Part shown: positions 27,427 to 36,617 of the stretch, piece by piece
Position numbering within the stretch: the first letter of the stretch is position 1
Layout of the letters: every line of letters begins with the position of its first letter
IMG/VR virus record: IMGVR_UViG_3300035670_000158
Coordinates: 1-64,000 of that record
Strand: one strand, 5' to 3'
Length of the DNA: 64,000 nt
DNA from: a virus
Position numbers and translations under genes: made by a program
The notes under the pieces: model-generated
The model's input: the letters and a program-made list of their open reading frames with translations, nothing else
What the model was told of the DNA's origin: nothing
Database searches by the model: none

Positions 27427-29562
27427 ATGGGCACCTTTGCTAAGATAAAGAAATATAAAAAACCTCTTGTTGAGATTGAAGAAAAAATTTGTCGCTTAAA
27501 TGAGGCAATGAGAACAACCGGTCTTTATACTGTGACTGGATTTGAACCAGGTGATCCTGCAATTCCAGAAGTTCCTGCAGTTCCAGCAGTTCCTCCAACT
27601 TATGAAAATGTAACTGGTGGTATTTCTAATCCAGATGATTTTGTGTGGGGAGATCAAGGGGATGGTAGTGATCCTGATGCTCCAGTGAATGTGCCTGCAA
27701 ACCTATACACCACTTATAATGGAGAACAAGTTGCTGCAACACGACAAATTGAAGGCACATATCCTGAAGGTGTAGTTCCAGTTGGATTTATAATAAGAGA
27801 TGGTTGGTTATCTACCAATTATGTTGGATACTTAAGTTCTGGTGGATTTACATCAGTTGCATCTGTGGGCGTTTTTGGGAATGCCTCCACCGATCTTGGG
27901 AGAGCATATGCAGAGGCTTATTATAGATGGCCCTATCCTGGTAAAATAACAAAAACAATTTATCTTTGGAGACAATTAGATTGCCTTTTTGGAACTTGCA
28001 AAGGTGCTACACAATATTATCCATCAAATCTGTCAAATAATAGCACTCCAAAAGCAGATTATGCTTTATATGCATTTACATTATGGATTGCTGCTGATGC
28101 GAACGGTAATCCTTTACCAAACAGAATAATGACAGATCCAGGTGTTCCCGAAATACCTGCAATTCCTGGGGTTCCTGAAGGACCACCTAAACCTGTTCTT
28201 GTACGACAAAATAATCTAGGTGATCCAAATTATTATCCTGGATTTATTAAATCTGCGATTGCATTTGCAAAAAATGTTGGAAAAGCACTCAATGAATTTG
28301 GTAAAAATACGGAAAAAGCAATTAATAAAGTTGGGGAGAATATTAGATCAATAGAAAAATCTATATCAAAACAAGATTTTACTAAGCCAATAACAAAAAT
28401 TACTGATGGTATTGAAGATGGAATAAATTTATTGTCTAATGTGAAAAATGTAATAGGATCTACGAAGTTAGGTCCTCAAGGTCCTGATGGTCGATATACG
28501 TTACCTCCCAATTCTATCGGAACAAAAAGTAATCCATTGCAAAATAAAGTCTCATCATCGACACAAGAATATCTCTTAAAGGGATATCAACCTAAAATTG
28601 ATGGTCCTATAGATCAATATTTACAAAGACAAACCAGCAGAGGAATAGAACAGGGTGGGAATATAGGAGCGAAGGGGACTCATAATAATATTACTGGAAA
28701 ACCTTATATTGATAAGGAAGGAAATATTCGTATTCCAGATACCTATGGATTTGGTCCATCGTCGGATATTGCGAATAAACCAATTGTAAAATTAGTCTCT
28801 AGTTTTGTTACTGATTTTGTTGGAGCACTTTATGATGATGCTAAGGGTAGTAAGCAGGCAGAAAAAAGCAAAGCTCAGAAAGAAGCAAGTGAAAGTGTTC
28901 AAACTTTTTTTGACCAATCTGGATTTGGATTGATTCCTGGAACTCCTGGAAAAAACGCTCCTATAGTTCACTTTGAAACTGTTATTCCCGCAAAAGATGC
29001 ACAAAAATTAGCACCAGGTTATAAAAATCAACCTGTAAAAGAAGAAACTCTTTTTGAAAAATATAAAAGAAGGGAAAAAATAAATGAAGAAAATGTTATA
29101 AATGAATTTGATTTGCTAATTAATGGAATAAAAAATCTTCCAGATCCAATTAAAAAATATTTGTTGATCGAATTTCAAACTTCTATAAAATTGTCTACAT
29201 TATCTCCAGAAGAAAGAATATATCGAGAAAAAGAAATAAAAAATGATCTTCTAGTTCAAACTTCAAATTTGTATGTTGACACTCACTTTCCAGAAAATAA
29301 ACAACAAACTTCAAGGGTGAAAAAAATTCTGGCAAGAAATATTAAACTTTCTGATCCAAAGACTTTCAAAACGGTAAAAGAACCACTGACTTATGGTAAA
29401 TTATTTGGTGGAGAGTCAAAAAATAAAAAAGTAGATGTTGAAGATCCAAATAGAAAATCATTAGCAAGATTTTTTAAAAAACCAAAAGCAAAAACAAAAG
29501 ATCAACTTAGAACTGAAAAATTAAAAGAGCTTGACATGTTAGAGAACATGCTGCTATCCTAG
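27427..29562 (+). CDS. large Pro-rich virion-like protein, unknown
   Basis: 711 residues, not recognised. Two proline-rich linkers with PxxPAIPEVPAVPAVPP-type repeats (~37-57 and ~238-257) bracket a globular part (~60-235) with several aromatic blocks and two Cys (LDCLFGTCKG). The second half is Lys/Asn-rich and helical (FAKNVGKALNEFGKNTEKAI, ~279-298), ending in a charged tail (KELDMLENMLLS). The composition and the late-type core upstream suggest a virion protein, perhaps internal or tail-associated. It interrupts the recombination/replication gene block. Confidence 0.6.
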   Translation: MGTFAKIKKYKKPLVEIEEKICRLNEAMRTTGLYTVTGFEPGDPAIPEVPAVPAVPPTYENVTGGISNPDDFVWGDQGDGSDPDAPVNVPANLYTTYNGEQVAATRQIEGTYPEGVVPVGFIIRDGWLSTNYVGYLSSGGFTSVASVGVFGNASTDLGRAYAEAYYRWPYPGKITKTIYLWRQLDCLFGTCKGATQYYPSNLSNNSTPKADYALYAFTLWIAADANGNPLPNRIMTDPGVPEIPAIPGVPEGPPKPVLVRQNNLGDPNYYPGFIKSAIAFAKNVGKALNEFGKNTEKAINKVGENIRSIEKSISKQDFTKPITKITDGIEDGINLLSNVKNVIGSTKLGPQGPDGRYTLPPNSIGTKSNPLQNKVSSSTQEYLLKGYQPKIDGPIDQYLQRQTSRGIEQGGNIGAKGTHNNITGKPYIDKEGNIRIPDTYGFGPSSDIANKPIVKLVSSFVTDFVGALYDDAKGSKQAEKSKAQKEASESVQTFFDQSGFGLIPGTPGKNAPIVHFETVIPAKDAQKLAPGYKNQPVKEETLFEKYKRREKINEENVINEFDLLINGIKNLPDPIKKYLLIEFQTSIKLSTLSPEERIYREKEIKNDLLVQTSNLYVDTHFPENKQQTSRVKKILARNIKLSDPKTFKTVKEPLTYGKLFGGESKNKKVDVEDPNRKSLARFFKKPKAKTKDQLRTEKLKELDMLENMLLS

Positions 29563-29588
29563 ATAGGATAGGAAATCTCACCAGACCC

Positions 29589-29804
29589 ATGAAGGTCCCA
29601 AATTGGCAGCATCACTCCAAAAAAGATCAGAAACGCCATCTCAAACCACAAGCAATGCGCCAGGCACGTGCCAGGCGCAGACAGTTGAAAAACCGTCTAC
29701 TGAACCTCCCCAAGCGGGAGGTTTCGTCGTATTATGGTAAGACAAACAAGGAAGACCGATGCCCATCAATCTTGAAGTCAAAGGAACTGTTGCCAAACTT
29801 CTAG
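29589..29804 (+). CDS. possible small basic protein
   Basis: 71 residues, strongly basic (RQARARRRQLKNRLLNL, ~24-40), but its last 46 bases overlap the next gene and it spans a hairpin at 29703. The sequence looks less like a normal phage gene than its neighbours. The stretch may instead be a structured leader of the VWA gene. Confidence 0.35.
   Translation: MKVPNWQHHSKKDQKRHLKPQAMRQARARRRQLKNRLLNLPKREVSSYYGKTNKEDRCPSILKSKELLPNF
29703..29723 (+). promoter_or_regulatory. hairpin upstream of the VWA gene
   Basis: AACCTCCC (29703-29710) pairs with GGGAGGTT (29716-29723), loop CAAGC. No T-run of terminator length follows; it may be a processing or leader structure ahead of 29759. Confidence 0.45.
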
Positions 29805-31882
29805 CACAAGAAAATCTTCTGGTTGAGCATCGTCAAGTTCAGACAGCACAATTCAATGTGGAAACACGTGTTCTGACTCTTCCAATTTGGGATAAAGCAA
29901 CTGATACTATCTTTGATCTTCTGGTGGCGCATGAAGTTGGTCATGCTTTGTATACTCCTAATGAAGATTGGACTGAAAAGTGTAAAGCACCTCAAACCTT
30001 TTTGAATGTCGTAGAAGATGTTCGAATTGAAAAATTGATCAAACGTCGTTTTCCTGGTCTTTCAAAAACCTTCTATAAAGGTTATGGAGAACTCCATGAG
30101 ATGGATTTCTTCATGCTTGCCGATGAAGATATCTCCAAGATGAATCTTGCGGATCGCATCAACTTACATTTCAAAATTGGTTCTTTCCTTGGAATTAAAT
30201 TTACCGCTAAAGAACAAACAGTTGTTGATACAATCTCTCAGTGCGAAACGTTTGAAGATGTACTTCGTGCATCAGAACTTCTTTACAAATATTGTAAAGA
30301 AGAACTAGAAAAAGAAACCAAAACAGAAATTCCTCCTCAACAAAATCAACAGCAATCTGGTCAACCTGGAGGTCAAACTGAAAGTAGTGATGACTCCTCT
30401 TTTGATGAAGATGGTGAGAGCGATGACTCTTCAAAAACTGAAGAATCAAATGAGGAACCTGGTGAAAACGCAGAAGATTTTAGAGAGGGCAATGAAAATC
30501 GCCTAAATGAAGATCCTTCTGTGAGTACCATGGAAAGACTTGCTGATAAACTTAAGGATTTGATTGACTCTCATCGTAGGGATTTCAAGTACATTGAACT
30601 TTCAAATATTCCTCTTGGTAAAGCAGTGATCAAAAATACTCAAATCAATGAAGTGCTTGAAACTTTTTGGGATAGAATTTATGTTGAAGATGCCATGAAA
30701 GATTATTATATTGGTGCTGCCAAAAAAGAATACCGAAAATACAAAAATGAATCTCAAAAAGAAGTTAATTATTTGGTAAAAGAATTTGAGTGTAAGAAAT
30801 CTGCAGATTCTTATGCCCGTGCTTCTACTTCTCGATCAGGTGTTCTTGATTGTTCTAAACTTCATACGTATAAGTACAATGAAGATTTGTTCAAAAAAGT
30901 AACTACCTTTGCAGATGGAAAAAATCATGGTTTGATTTTTGTTTTGGATTGGTCTGGATCCATGGGAAATACAATTGGATCAACTGTAAAGCAAATGCTG
31001 AATCTTGTGTGGTTTTGCCGTAAAGTAAAAATTCCTTTCAAGGTTTATGGATTTACAAATGCCTGGTATGTCAATGAGGATGATGAATACAATCTAAGAA
31101 GTTTGATTGAAACTCCAATCAAAGATACTTTTTGGATTGATAAAAACTTTCGTATGCTTGAATTTCTCAATAGTGATTGCAATGCTCAAGAATTTGAACG
31201 TCAGTGTGTGAATTTTTGGTGCCTTACTACTGGAGTAAGCAATGATCTCTCTGGACATGTTGATTACCCTCCAGTTTTTCAGTTATCAGGAACACCTCTG
31301 AATGAAGCATTGATGACTTTGCATAAGATTATTCCCGCATTCAAAACAAAACATCAACTTCAAAAACTTCATACAATTATTTTGACTGATGGTGAAGCTG
31401 CTCCTGTTGCATATGCATCGGAACGTTATGGATATAGCGGTCAAAAAGAGATCAAACCTTACCACATTCGTTGGGGCGATAACATTTACATTCGAGATCG
31501 TAAACTTCGCACTACCTACAAATTAGGAGAAAATCACACCACTGCAATTTTGAAAAATCTTAGTGACAACTATCCCGAAGTAAACTTCATTGGTATTCGA
31601 ATTGCTAATGCTTCTCAACTTAGTAGATTTGTTAGAGAGTATTCATTAAATGAACACGATAAAATTCAATTTCAATTCAAAAAAGAAAAGTCTGCTTCAA
31701 TCTCTATTCCCTCATTCACTAAGTTTTTTGTCATTAGTTCCAATAATTTGCATGAAGATTCCTCTTTTGATGTTGAAGAGGGTGCTGGAAAAGCTACAAT
31801 TCGTGCTGCTTTCAAAAAATCTTTGAACAAATCAAAATTTAATCGTAAAATTCTTTCAGAGTTTGTCACACTTGTTGCATGA
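29759..31882 (+). CDS. CobT-like VWA protein with HExxH metallopeptidase motif
   Basis: 707 residues. N-terminal domain with zincin motif AHEVGHALYTP (H58-E59...H62) and downstream NVVEDVRIE (~83-91), as in CobT-type/VWA peptidase proteins. A Gln/Ser/Glu-rich acidic linker (~195-250) follows, then a C-terminal von Willebrand A domain with MIDAS motif DWSGSMGN (~397-404), and TxxxLTDGE (TIILTDGEAAP, ~540-550). VWA proteins of this kind act with a MoxR-type AAA+ ATPase; the CobS-like ATPase lies 0.9 kb downstream. The partner is therefore probably the 32817 product. Whether it works in cobalt insertion or as a protein-remodelling complex cannot be told. Confidence 0.78.
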   Translation: MPINLEVKGTVAKLLAQENLLVEHRQVQTAQFNVETRVLTLPIWDKATDTIFDLLVAHEVGHALYTPNEDWTEKCKAPQTFLNVVEDVRIEKLIKRRFPGLSKTFYKGYGELHEMDFFMLADEDISKMNLADRINLHFKIGSFLGIKFTAKEQTVVDTISQCETFEDVLRASELLYKYCKEELEKETKTEIPPQQNQQQSGQPGGQTESSDDSSFDEDGESDDSSKTEESNEEPGENAEDFREGNENRLNEDPSVSTMERLADKLKDLIDSHRRDFKYIELSNIPLGKAVIKNTQINEVLETFWDRIYVEDAMKDYYIGAAKKEYRKYKNESQKEVNYLVKEFECKKSADSYARASTSRSGVLDCSKLHTYKYNEDLFKKVTTFADGKNHGLIFVLDWSGSMGNTIGSTVKQMLNLVWFCRKVKIPFKVYGFTNAWYVNEDDEYNLRSLIETPIKDTFWIDKNFRMLEFLNSDCNAQEFERQCVNFWCLTTGVSNDLSGHVDYPPVFQLSGTPLNEALMTLHKIIPAFKTKHQLQKLHTIILTDGEAAPVAYASERYGYSGQKEIKPYHIRWGDNIYIRDRKLRTTYKLGENHTTAILKNLSDNYPEVNFIGIRIANASQLSRFVREYSLNEHDKIQFQFKKEKSASISIPSFTKFFVISSNNLHEDSSFDVEEGAGKATIRAAFKKSLNKSKFNRKILSEFVTLVA

Positions 31883-32394
31883 ACATCTTCGTCACAAATC
31901 CATTTCCTGCCGAGAGTGCTATTTGTTTGCCAGATAAACATATCGTAAAGATGCCACTAGAATGTTGCCAAATGCTTTCTATTGTGGCATCTAAAAAATG
32001 GGGACATAATTATGGTCCTCTTTATAAAAAAGATAATACTCCCTATCAAACTGAAAAAGGAGCATTTAGAAATCATCCATGTACCAAATGGGCATCTGAA
32101 AGTATTCATAATGCCTACTGGTTAATCAAATGGGGAATGAACTTATGTGATGAGTATCATTTGAGGTATAAAAAAACCCATTCATGTTACAATACTCTTG
32201 TTCACGCTTATTATATTTTTCCAAAAGGAAAGATTACAAAAGTAACTCCATTTGTCAGAGCTATGCCAGATGAGTACAAATTTGATTCTAGTATAGATAC
32301 TTATACTGCGTATAAAATGTACATTGCATCCAAACCATGGGTAGCATCAAATTACATTCGTATGCCAGAACGCAAACCTAATTGGATAGGGTAA
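31879..32394 (+). CDS. conserved protein with DKHxVKM motif
   Basis: 171 residues. Conserved-looking segments: LPDKHIVKMPLECCQMLS (~17-34), NHPCTKWASESIHNAYWLI (~65-83), AMPDEYKFDS (~129-138) and a final RKPNWIG. I believe this family is common in phages and marine viruses and is sometimes compared with pyrimidine-dimer glycosylases, but I cannot support an activity from the sequence. ATGA overlap with the VWA gene suggests coupled expression. Confidence 0.6.
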   Translation: MNIFVTNPFPAESAICLPDKHIVKMPLECCQMLSIVASKKWGHNYGPLYKKDNTPYQTEKGAFRNHPCTKWASESIHNAYWLIKWGMNLCDEYHLRYKKTHSCYNTLVHAYYIFPKGKITKVTPFVRAMPDEYKFDSSIDTYTAYKMYIASKPWVASNYIRMPERKPNWIG

Positions 32395-32799
32395 TTGAAA
32401 CATGTACTTTTTACTCTCTACAGGTGTGATGTAGAGCTTCTCAATGATCGGATGTTCATTGAAAAACTTTTATACGAAACTGCTAATTATTGTGGTTCCA
32501 CTTTTTTGAATACAGTATCACATCAATTTGAACCACAGGGGATAACAGCAGTTACTCTTTTGGCTGAATCTCATATTTCAATTCACACATGGCCTGAAAA
32601 AGAAATGGCTGTGTGTGATATTTTTACATGTGGGGATCATACTGATCCTATGAAAGGATTTGCTTATATGAAAACAGCACTTAAATCTTGGGTGTCTTCT
32701 CATAAAGTTTATGAAAGACCTTTTGATGATGTGACACTTGAAGAACCGTCTTATGGTCTGCCATGGCCTGACGGAATCCCTGCTATAATAACAGAGTAA
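32395..32799 (+). CDS. speD: S-adenosylmethionine decarboxylase proenzyme
   Basis: Makes decarboxylated SAM for polyamine synthesis after self-cleavage to a pyruvoyl enzyme. 134 residues, bacterial class 1B size. Cleavage/active site LLAESHISIHTWPE places the pyruvoyl Ser at S59 and the processing His at H64; the catalytic Cys is in DIFTCG (C79). The start must be the TTG at 32395 (reads MKHVLFTLYRCD), since the nearest in-frame ATG would remove the first strand. Begins immediately after the previous stop. Confidence 0.92.
   Translation: MKHVLFTLYRCDVELLNDRMFIEKLLYETANYCGSTFLNTVSHQFEPQGITAVTLLAESHISIHTWPEKEMAVCDIFTCGDHTDPMKGFAYMKTALKSWVSSHKVYERPFDDVTLEEPSYGLPWPDGIPAIITE
32781..32789 (+). promoter_or_regulatory. 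extended -10 promoter TGC-TATAAT before cobS
   Basis: TGCTATAAT at the end of speD, 28 bases before cobS. No good -35; the extended -10 matches the other early-type promoters in the window. Confidence 0.5.
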
Positions 32800-32816
32800 T
32801 CAACAAACCACTTGAA

Positions 32817-33869
32817 ATGTCAAATCACGTTGACGCCCTTCGTAATCTCTACGGTTCTGAATTTATTGCTGCAGATGTTCGTGGTTACTGTGCTTCTGCT
32901 GATATTTCTTATCAGACTGTTACAAAATATATCGAACCATACAAAGTTGGTCGTGGAAAATGGAATCTAGAAGTAACCAGTAAAGTTGTGGAAAATATTG
33001 AAAATGCCTTTAATGCCCCCTCTGTTATTCCTTCTTTCGAACAAAATCTGATTCCTAGTAAAGATGATACCTTCGTCAAGTTTGGTAACTTTGGTGATAT
33101 TAAAAAAATTATTGAGTCCCGTCTCTTTTACCCTACGTTCATTACGGGTCTTTCGGGTAACGGTAAAACGTTTGGTGTGGAACAAGCGTGTGCTCAATTG
33201 GGACGTGAATTGATTCGTGTCAACATTACCATTGAAACTGATGAAGACGATCTTATTGGTGGATTCCGTCTGGTCAATGGTGAAACTGCCTGGCATAATG
33301 GTCCAGTGATTGAAGCACTTGAGCGTGGTGCTGTTCTGCTTCTTGACGAGATTGATCTGGCATCTAATAAGATTCTGTGTCTGCAATCTATTCTGGAAGG
33401 CAAAGGTGTTTTCCTGAAAAAGATCGGTCGCTTTGTAAAACCCACTGCTGGTTTCAATGTGATTGCAACTGCAAACACCAAGGGTAAAGGTTCTGATGAT
33501 GGTCGCTTCATCGGCACTAACGTTCTTAATGAAGCATTTCTTGAACGTTTCTGTGTGACTTTTGAGCAAGAATACCCTTCTCCTGCAATTGAAAGTCGGA
33601 TTCTTAGTAAACTCTGTGATGATTCTATATTCTGTCAACGTCTTGCTGATTGGGCAGATATCATCCGTAAGACCTTCTATGATGGAGGTATTGATGAAGT
33701 AATCTCCACCCGTCGTTTGGTTCACATCATTCAGGCATACAAAATCTTTGGTGACAAAGCAAAGGCAATTCAAGTTTGTCTGAACCGTTTTGATGATGAA
33801 ACCAAGCAAGCATTCATGGATCTCTATGATAAGGTTGACACAGACGTTAAGTTTGAGGTAGAATCGTAA
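32817..33869 (+). CDS. cobS: CobS-like MoxR-family AAA+ ATPase
   Basis: 350 residues, the size of cyanophage CobS. Walker A ITGLSGNGKTFG (~109-120), Walker B GAVLLLDEIDLA (~171-182), sensor region NVIATANTKGKG (~214-225) and ERFCVTFEQEYP. CobS is the ATPase subunit of aerobic cobaltochelatase. In phages lacking the other B12 genes the role is uncertain, and the nearby CobT-like VWA gene suggests a two-part MoxR-VWA machine. Preceded by an extended -10 promoter. Confidence 0.9.
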   Translation: MSNHVDALRNLYGSEFIAADVRGYCASADISYQTVTKYIEPYKVGRGKWNLEVTSKVVENIENAFNAPSVIPSFEQNLIPSKDDTFVKFGNFGDIKKIIESRLFYPTFITGLSGNGKTFGVEQACAQLGRELIRVNITIETDEDDLIGGFRLVNGETAWHNGPVIEALERGAVLLLDEIDLASNKILCLQSILEGKGVFLKKIGRFVKPTAGFNVIATANTKGKGSDDGRFIGTNVLNEAFLERFCVTFEQEYPSPAIESRILSKLCDDSIFCQRLADWADIIRKTFYDGGIDEVISTRRLVHIIQAYKIFGDKAKAIQVCLNRFDDETKQAFMDLYDKVDTDVKFEVES

Positions 33870-33887
33870 TACAATCTCCTTTTTATT

Positions 33888-34301
33888 ATGGACGAGCATC
33901 CTTATTCACAATACGAATTCATTCTGTCTCAAAATCAAAAGACAGGAATGCTTAATTTGACAAAAACGCCCGTTATGAACGAACCAACCAACCATCTTTG
34001 GAAGTACAATGAAGATAAGATTCTTAAAGATATTGAAGAATATGTAACTAGCACTTATGGCAGTCATTACTGCGGACACAATCAAGACTACAAAGACATT
34101 CAAACAATTGATTTGATGGCTGCCAAAGATCTTGCTCCTGGATTTTGTCAAGCAAATATCCTAAAATACGGCAGTCGCTATGGTGATAAGGATGGACGAA
34201 ATAAGCGTGACTTGATGAAAGTCATTCATTATGCTATGCTTCTTCTTCACTTTGATGGTCATTATTCCCGCAAAGATAATGGTCTTTCTGAATTTCGTTG
34301 A
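33888..34301 (+). CDS. DUF3310-like protein
   Basis: 137 residues. The C-terminal half (IDLMAAKDLAPGFCQANILK then YGSRYGDKDGRNKRDLMKVI) follows the DUF3310 pattern (E/D-x-I ... G/Q-N-I-x-K-Y-x-x-R-Y-x-x-K ... DLxKxxxY), found in many phages and sometimes linked to nucleotide metabolism. The N-terminal 70 residues are not recognised. Lies between cobS and the sliding clamp. Confidence 0.7.
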   Translation: MDEHPYSQYEFILSQNQKTGMLNLTKTPVMNEPTNHLWKYNEDKILKDIEEYVTSTYGSHYCGHNQDYKDIQTIDLMAAKDLAPGFCQANILKYGSRYGDKDGRNKRDLMKVIHYAMLLLHFDGHYSRKDNGLSEFR

Positions 34302-34303
34302 TT

Positions 34304-34990
34304 ATGAAACTGAAACCTCAAACTATGAAACTTTCTGACTCCACTGTTACTCTGCTGAAGAACTTCAGTAACATCAATCAATCTCTGATGTTCAAACAGG
34401 GTAACTCTATTCGTACTATTTCGGTAATGAAAAATATTCTTGCCGAAGCAACTATTACTGAGGAACTTCCAAAGGATTTTGGAATCTATGATTTGAACCA
34501 ATTTCTGAATGGTATGTCCCTTCACAAAGATCCAGAACTGGACTTTGAGAATGATAATTACGTTGTGATTCGTGAAGGTAAGTCACGGTCCAAGTATTTC
34601 TTTGCTGATCCCAATGTCATCATTTCGCCCCCTGAGAAGACCCTCACACTGCCCTCAGAGGACGTGTGCTTTGTCCTCTCTACTCAAAACCTAGATCGTC
34701 TTCTGAAGGCAGCAGCGGTCTATCAGTTGCCCGATTTTTCTGCAGTCGGTGAGGCAGGCGTGGTTAAACTGGTTGTCCGTGACAAGAAGAACGAAACCTC
34801 CAATGATTTCTCAATTGTAGTTGGAGAAACTATTAGCACCTTTGAATTCAACTTCAAAGTTGAGAACATCAAACTCATTCCTGGAACTTATGATGTGGTA
34901 GTATCTAAGGCAGGTCTTTCTAGGTTTACTAGCAAAGATCGTGACCTGACTTATTTCATTGCCCTTGAAGATACCAAGTATGAAGAGTGA
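34304..34990 (+). CDS. gp45: gp45 sliding clamp
   Basis: Trimeric processivity clamp for gp43, and mobile enhancer of late transcription through gp55. 228 residues (T4: 228) from ATG 34304; ATG 34325 (MKLSDSTVTLLKNFS) is an alternative start and fits the usual N-terminus. SMKNILAEATI-type segment VMKNILAEATITEELPKDFG (~43-62) and FNLNQFLNGM-type DLNQFLNGMSL are diagnostic of gp45. Overlaps gp44 by 11 bases. Confidence 0.94.
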   Translation: MKLKPQTMKLSDSTVTLLKNFSNINQSLMFKQGNSIRTISVMKNILAEATITEELPKDFGIYDLNQFLNGMSLHKDPELDFENDNYVVIREGKSRSKYFFADPNVIISPPEKTLTLPSEDVCFVLSTQNLDRLLKAAAVYQLPDFSAVGEAGVVKLVVRDKKNETSNDFSIVVGETISTFEFNFKVENIKLIPGTYDVVVSKAGLSRFTSKDRDLTYFIALEDTKYEE

Positions 34991-35924
34991 TTTCCTTTGG
35001 GTTGAAAAATATCGCCCCAAAAAGGTTGAGGATTGTATCCTCCCCGACTCTATCAAATCTACTTTTCAGGAGTTTGTAGATAAGGGAGAGATTCCCAACC
35101 TTCTTCTTTCTGGTCCTGCTGGTTGTGGTAAAACAACCATTGCCAGGGCACTTTGCGAACAACTAGGATGTGATTACATTATTATCAATGGATCTGACGA
35201 AGGACGATTTTTGGACACGGTACGGAACCAAGCAAAAAACTTTGCTTCGACCTTATCACTTCAAGCAACTGGTAAACACAAAGTCATCATTATTGATGAG
35301 GCAGATAACACAACCCACGACGTACAACTCTTGTTACGGGCAAATATTGAGGCGTTTTATAACAACTGTCGATTCATTTTTACCTGCAACTACAAAAACA
35401 AAATCATTGAACCACTCCATTCTCGATGTGCAGTCATTGAGTTTAGTATCGCTGCCAAACAACGTCCAGTTATCGCAGGAAACTTTTTCAAACGTCTCCA
35501 AACGATTTTGGATCAGGAAAAAATTGAGTATGATCCAAAAGTTCTTGTTCAACTAATCAACAAGCATTTCCCAGATTGGCGTCGTGTTCTAAATGAATGC
35601 CAACGGTATGCTGCTGGTGGAGTAATTGACTCTGCTATTCTTGCTGAATTTTCTGATGTAAAGATCAATGATCTCATTAAATGTCTCAAAGAAAAAAACT
35701 TTACGGAGGTTAGGAAATGGGTCGTTGCTAATCTGGACAATGATCCTGCTGTACTTCTCCGTCGTCTTTACGATGCTCTTCTTGATGCCCTTGAGAACCC
35801 TAGCATTCCTGCTGCTGTGCTTGTTATTGCTAAGTATCAGTATCAAATTGCCTTCGTTGCTGATCAAGAAGTAAATGTTCTTGCTGCTCTGACAGAAATC
35901 ATGTGTGAGTGTGAATTCAAGTGA
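34980..35924 (+). CDS. gp44: gp44 clamp-loader large subunit
   Basis: AAA+ ATPase that, with gp62, loads gp45. 314 residues (T4: 319). N-terminus DFLWVEKYRPKKVEDCILP, Walker A GPAGCGKTT (~45-53), Walker B VIIIDEADN (~103-111), SRC motif HSRCAVIEF (~148-156). The start at ATG 34980 lies within the end of gp45; an upstream ATG at 34959 is less likely. The following gene starts with an overlapping GTGA. Confidence 0.95.
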   Translation: MKSDFLWVEKYRPKKVEDCILPDSIKSTFQEFVDKGEIPNLLLSGPAGCGKTTIARALCEQLGCDYIIINGSDEGRFLDTVRNQAKNFASTLSLQATGKHKVIIIDEADNTTHDVQLLLRANIEAFYNNCRFIFTCNYKNKIIEPLHSRCAVIEFSIAAKQRPVIAGNFFKRLQTILDQEKIEYDPKVLVQLINKHFPDWRRVLNECQRYAAGGVIDSAILAEFSDVKINDLIKCLKEKNFTEVRKWVVANLDNDPAVLLRRLYDALLDALENPSIPAAVLVIAKYQYQIAFVADQEVNVLAALTEIMCECEFK

Positions 35925-36109
35925 GTAGTAAAACTAATCCTAAAACTGTAGCAGAGGCAAATTGGGGATTATTTCGGTCCACAATGAATCTTCCTGCCGC
36001 CGCCACTCATTGTGGTATGACACAAAAGGAAATGAAATTGACCTTTCGTGAATTTTTGAAGTATCACGAACCAGACTATGATAAATTTACTGAAGAATCC
36101 GAAAACTAA
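35921..36109 (+). CDS. small hypothetical protein after gp44
   Basis: 62 residues starting with GTG that overlaps the gp44 TGA (GTGA). MSSKTNPKTVAEANWGLFRS ... MTQKEMKLTFREFLKYHEPD: helical, with a possible helix-turn-helix-like stretch (ATHCGMTQKEMKLTFREFL). Not recognised. It and the next two genes separate gp44 from gp62, which are adjacent in T4. Confidence 0.55.
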   Translation: MSSKTNPKTVAEANWGLFRSTMNLPAAATHCGMTQKEMKLTFREFLKYHEPDYDKFTEESEN

Positions 36110-36617
36110 AGAATATGTTGACCTAAAGCAGAAAGTTTTAGGTCCATATTTTCCTTGGCATTATCATGAAACATGTACGAAGACCAATTTGGATGGATAT
36201 ACAAACAATCCAATTTATATGCATGAAGTTTTATCAGGTCCAAGTCCATCAAATGGAATTCATGTTTCAGTTCCAAGGTCTGATTTAGTGCAATTATGCG
36301 ATATCGTTGTAACTCAAATCTTCAGAGAGAATAATCTAAATGCAAAATTTATACACAGGATTGGTATAAATTGTGTTCATTATTATGATGGAAATCCAAG
36401 TGTTCCTCACTTAGATCATGATGATTTTGAACATAAAAATTTGATTTTCTACCTCAATAAATTTTCTGGTGGACAAATTGATGTCTTTTTTGATGGTCAA
36501 AAAAAGACCCATTTTCCGTCAGAAGATGATATAATAACATTTGATTGCGCTCTTCATTCCATTCATCAACCAACACCTGGATGCAGGAGAATTGTTATGA
36601 CAGTAACTTACTCATGA
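36078..36617 (+). CDS. 2OG-Fe(II) oxygenase (first of three)
   Basis: 179 residues. Double-stranded beta-helix iron-binding motif HLD (H111, D113) in NPSVPHLDHDDFEHKN, distal HSIHQPTPGCRRIVMTV giving the third His (~159) and the 2-oxoglutarate-binding Arg (~166). This prolyl-4-hydroxylase-like class is common in cyanophages; the substrate is unknown. Overlaps the previous gene by 32 bases and the methylase by four (ATGA). Confidence 0.82.
   Translation: MINLLKNPKTKEYVDLKQKVLGPYFPWHYHETCTKTNLDGYTNNPIYMHEVLSGPSPSNGIHVSVPRSDLVQLCDIVVTQIFRENNLNAKFIHRIGINCVHYYDGNPSVPHLDHDDFEHKNLIFYLNKFSGGQIDVFFDGQKKTHFPSEDDIITFDCALHSIHQPTPGCRRIVMTVTYS

Noticed and set aside
32967-33899. 310-codon open frame on the minus strand opposite cobS
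   Set aside because: Long only because it mirrors a well-supported coding frame; its product is Asn/Phe/Thr-rich without any motif, and cobS has clear AAA+ motifs on the plus strand.
36545-36613. Longer N-terminus for the D12 methylase
   Set aside because: These codons lie out of phase inside the oxygenase and precede the conserved LRYPGGK start; ATG 36614 gives the normal N-terminus and an ATGA overlap.
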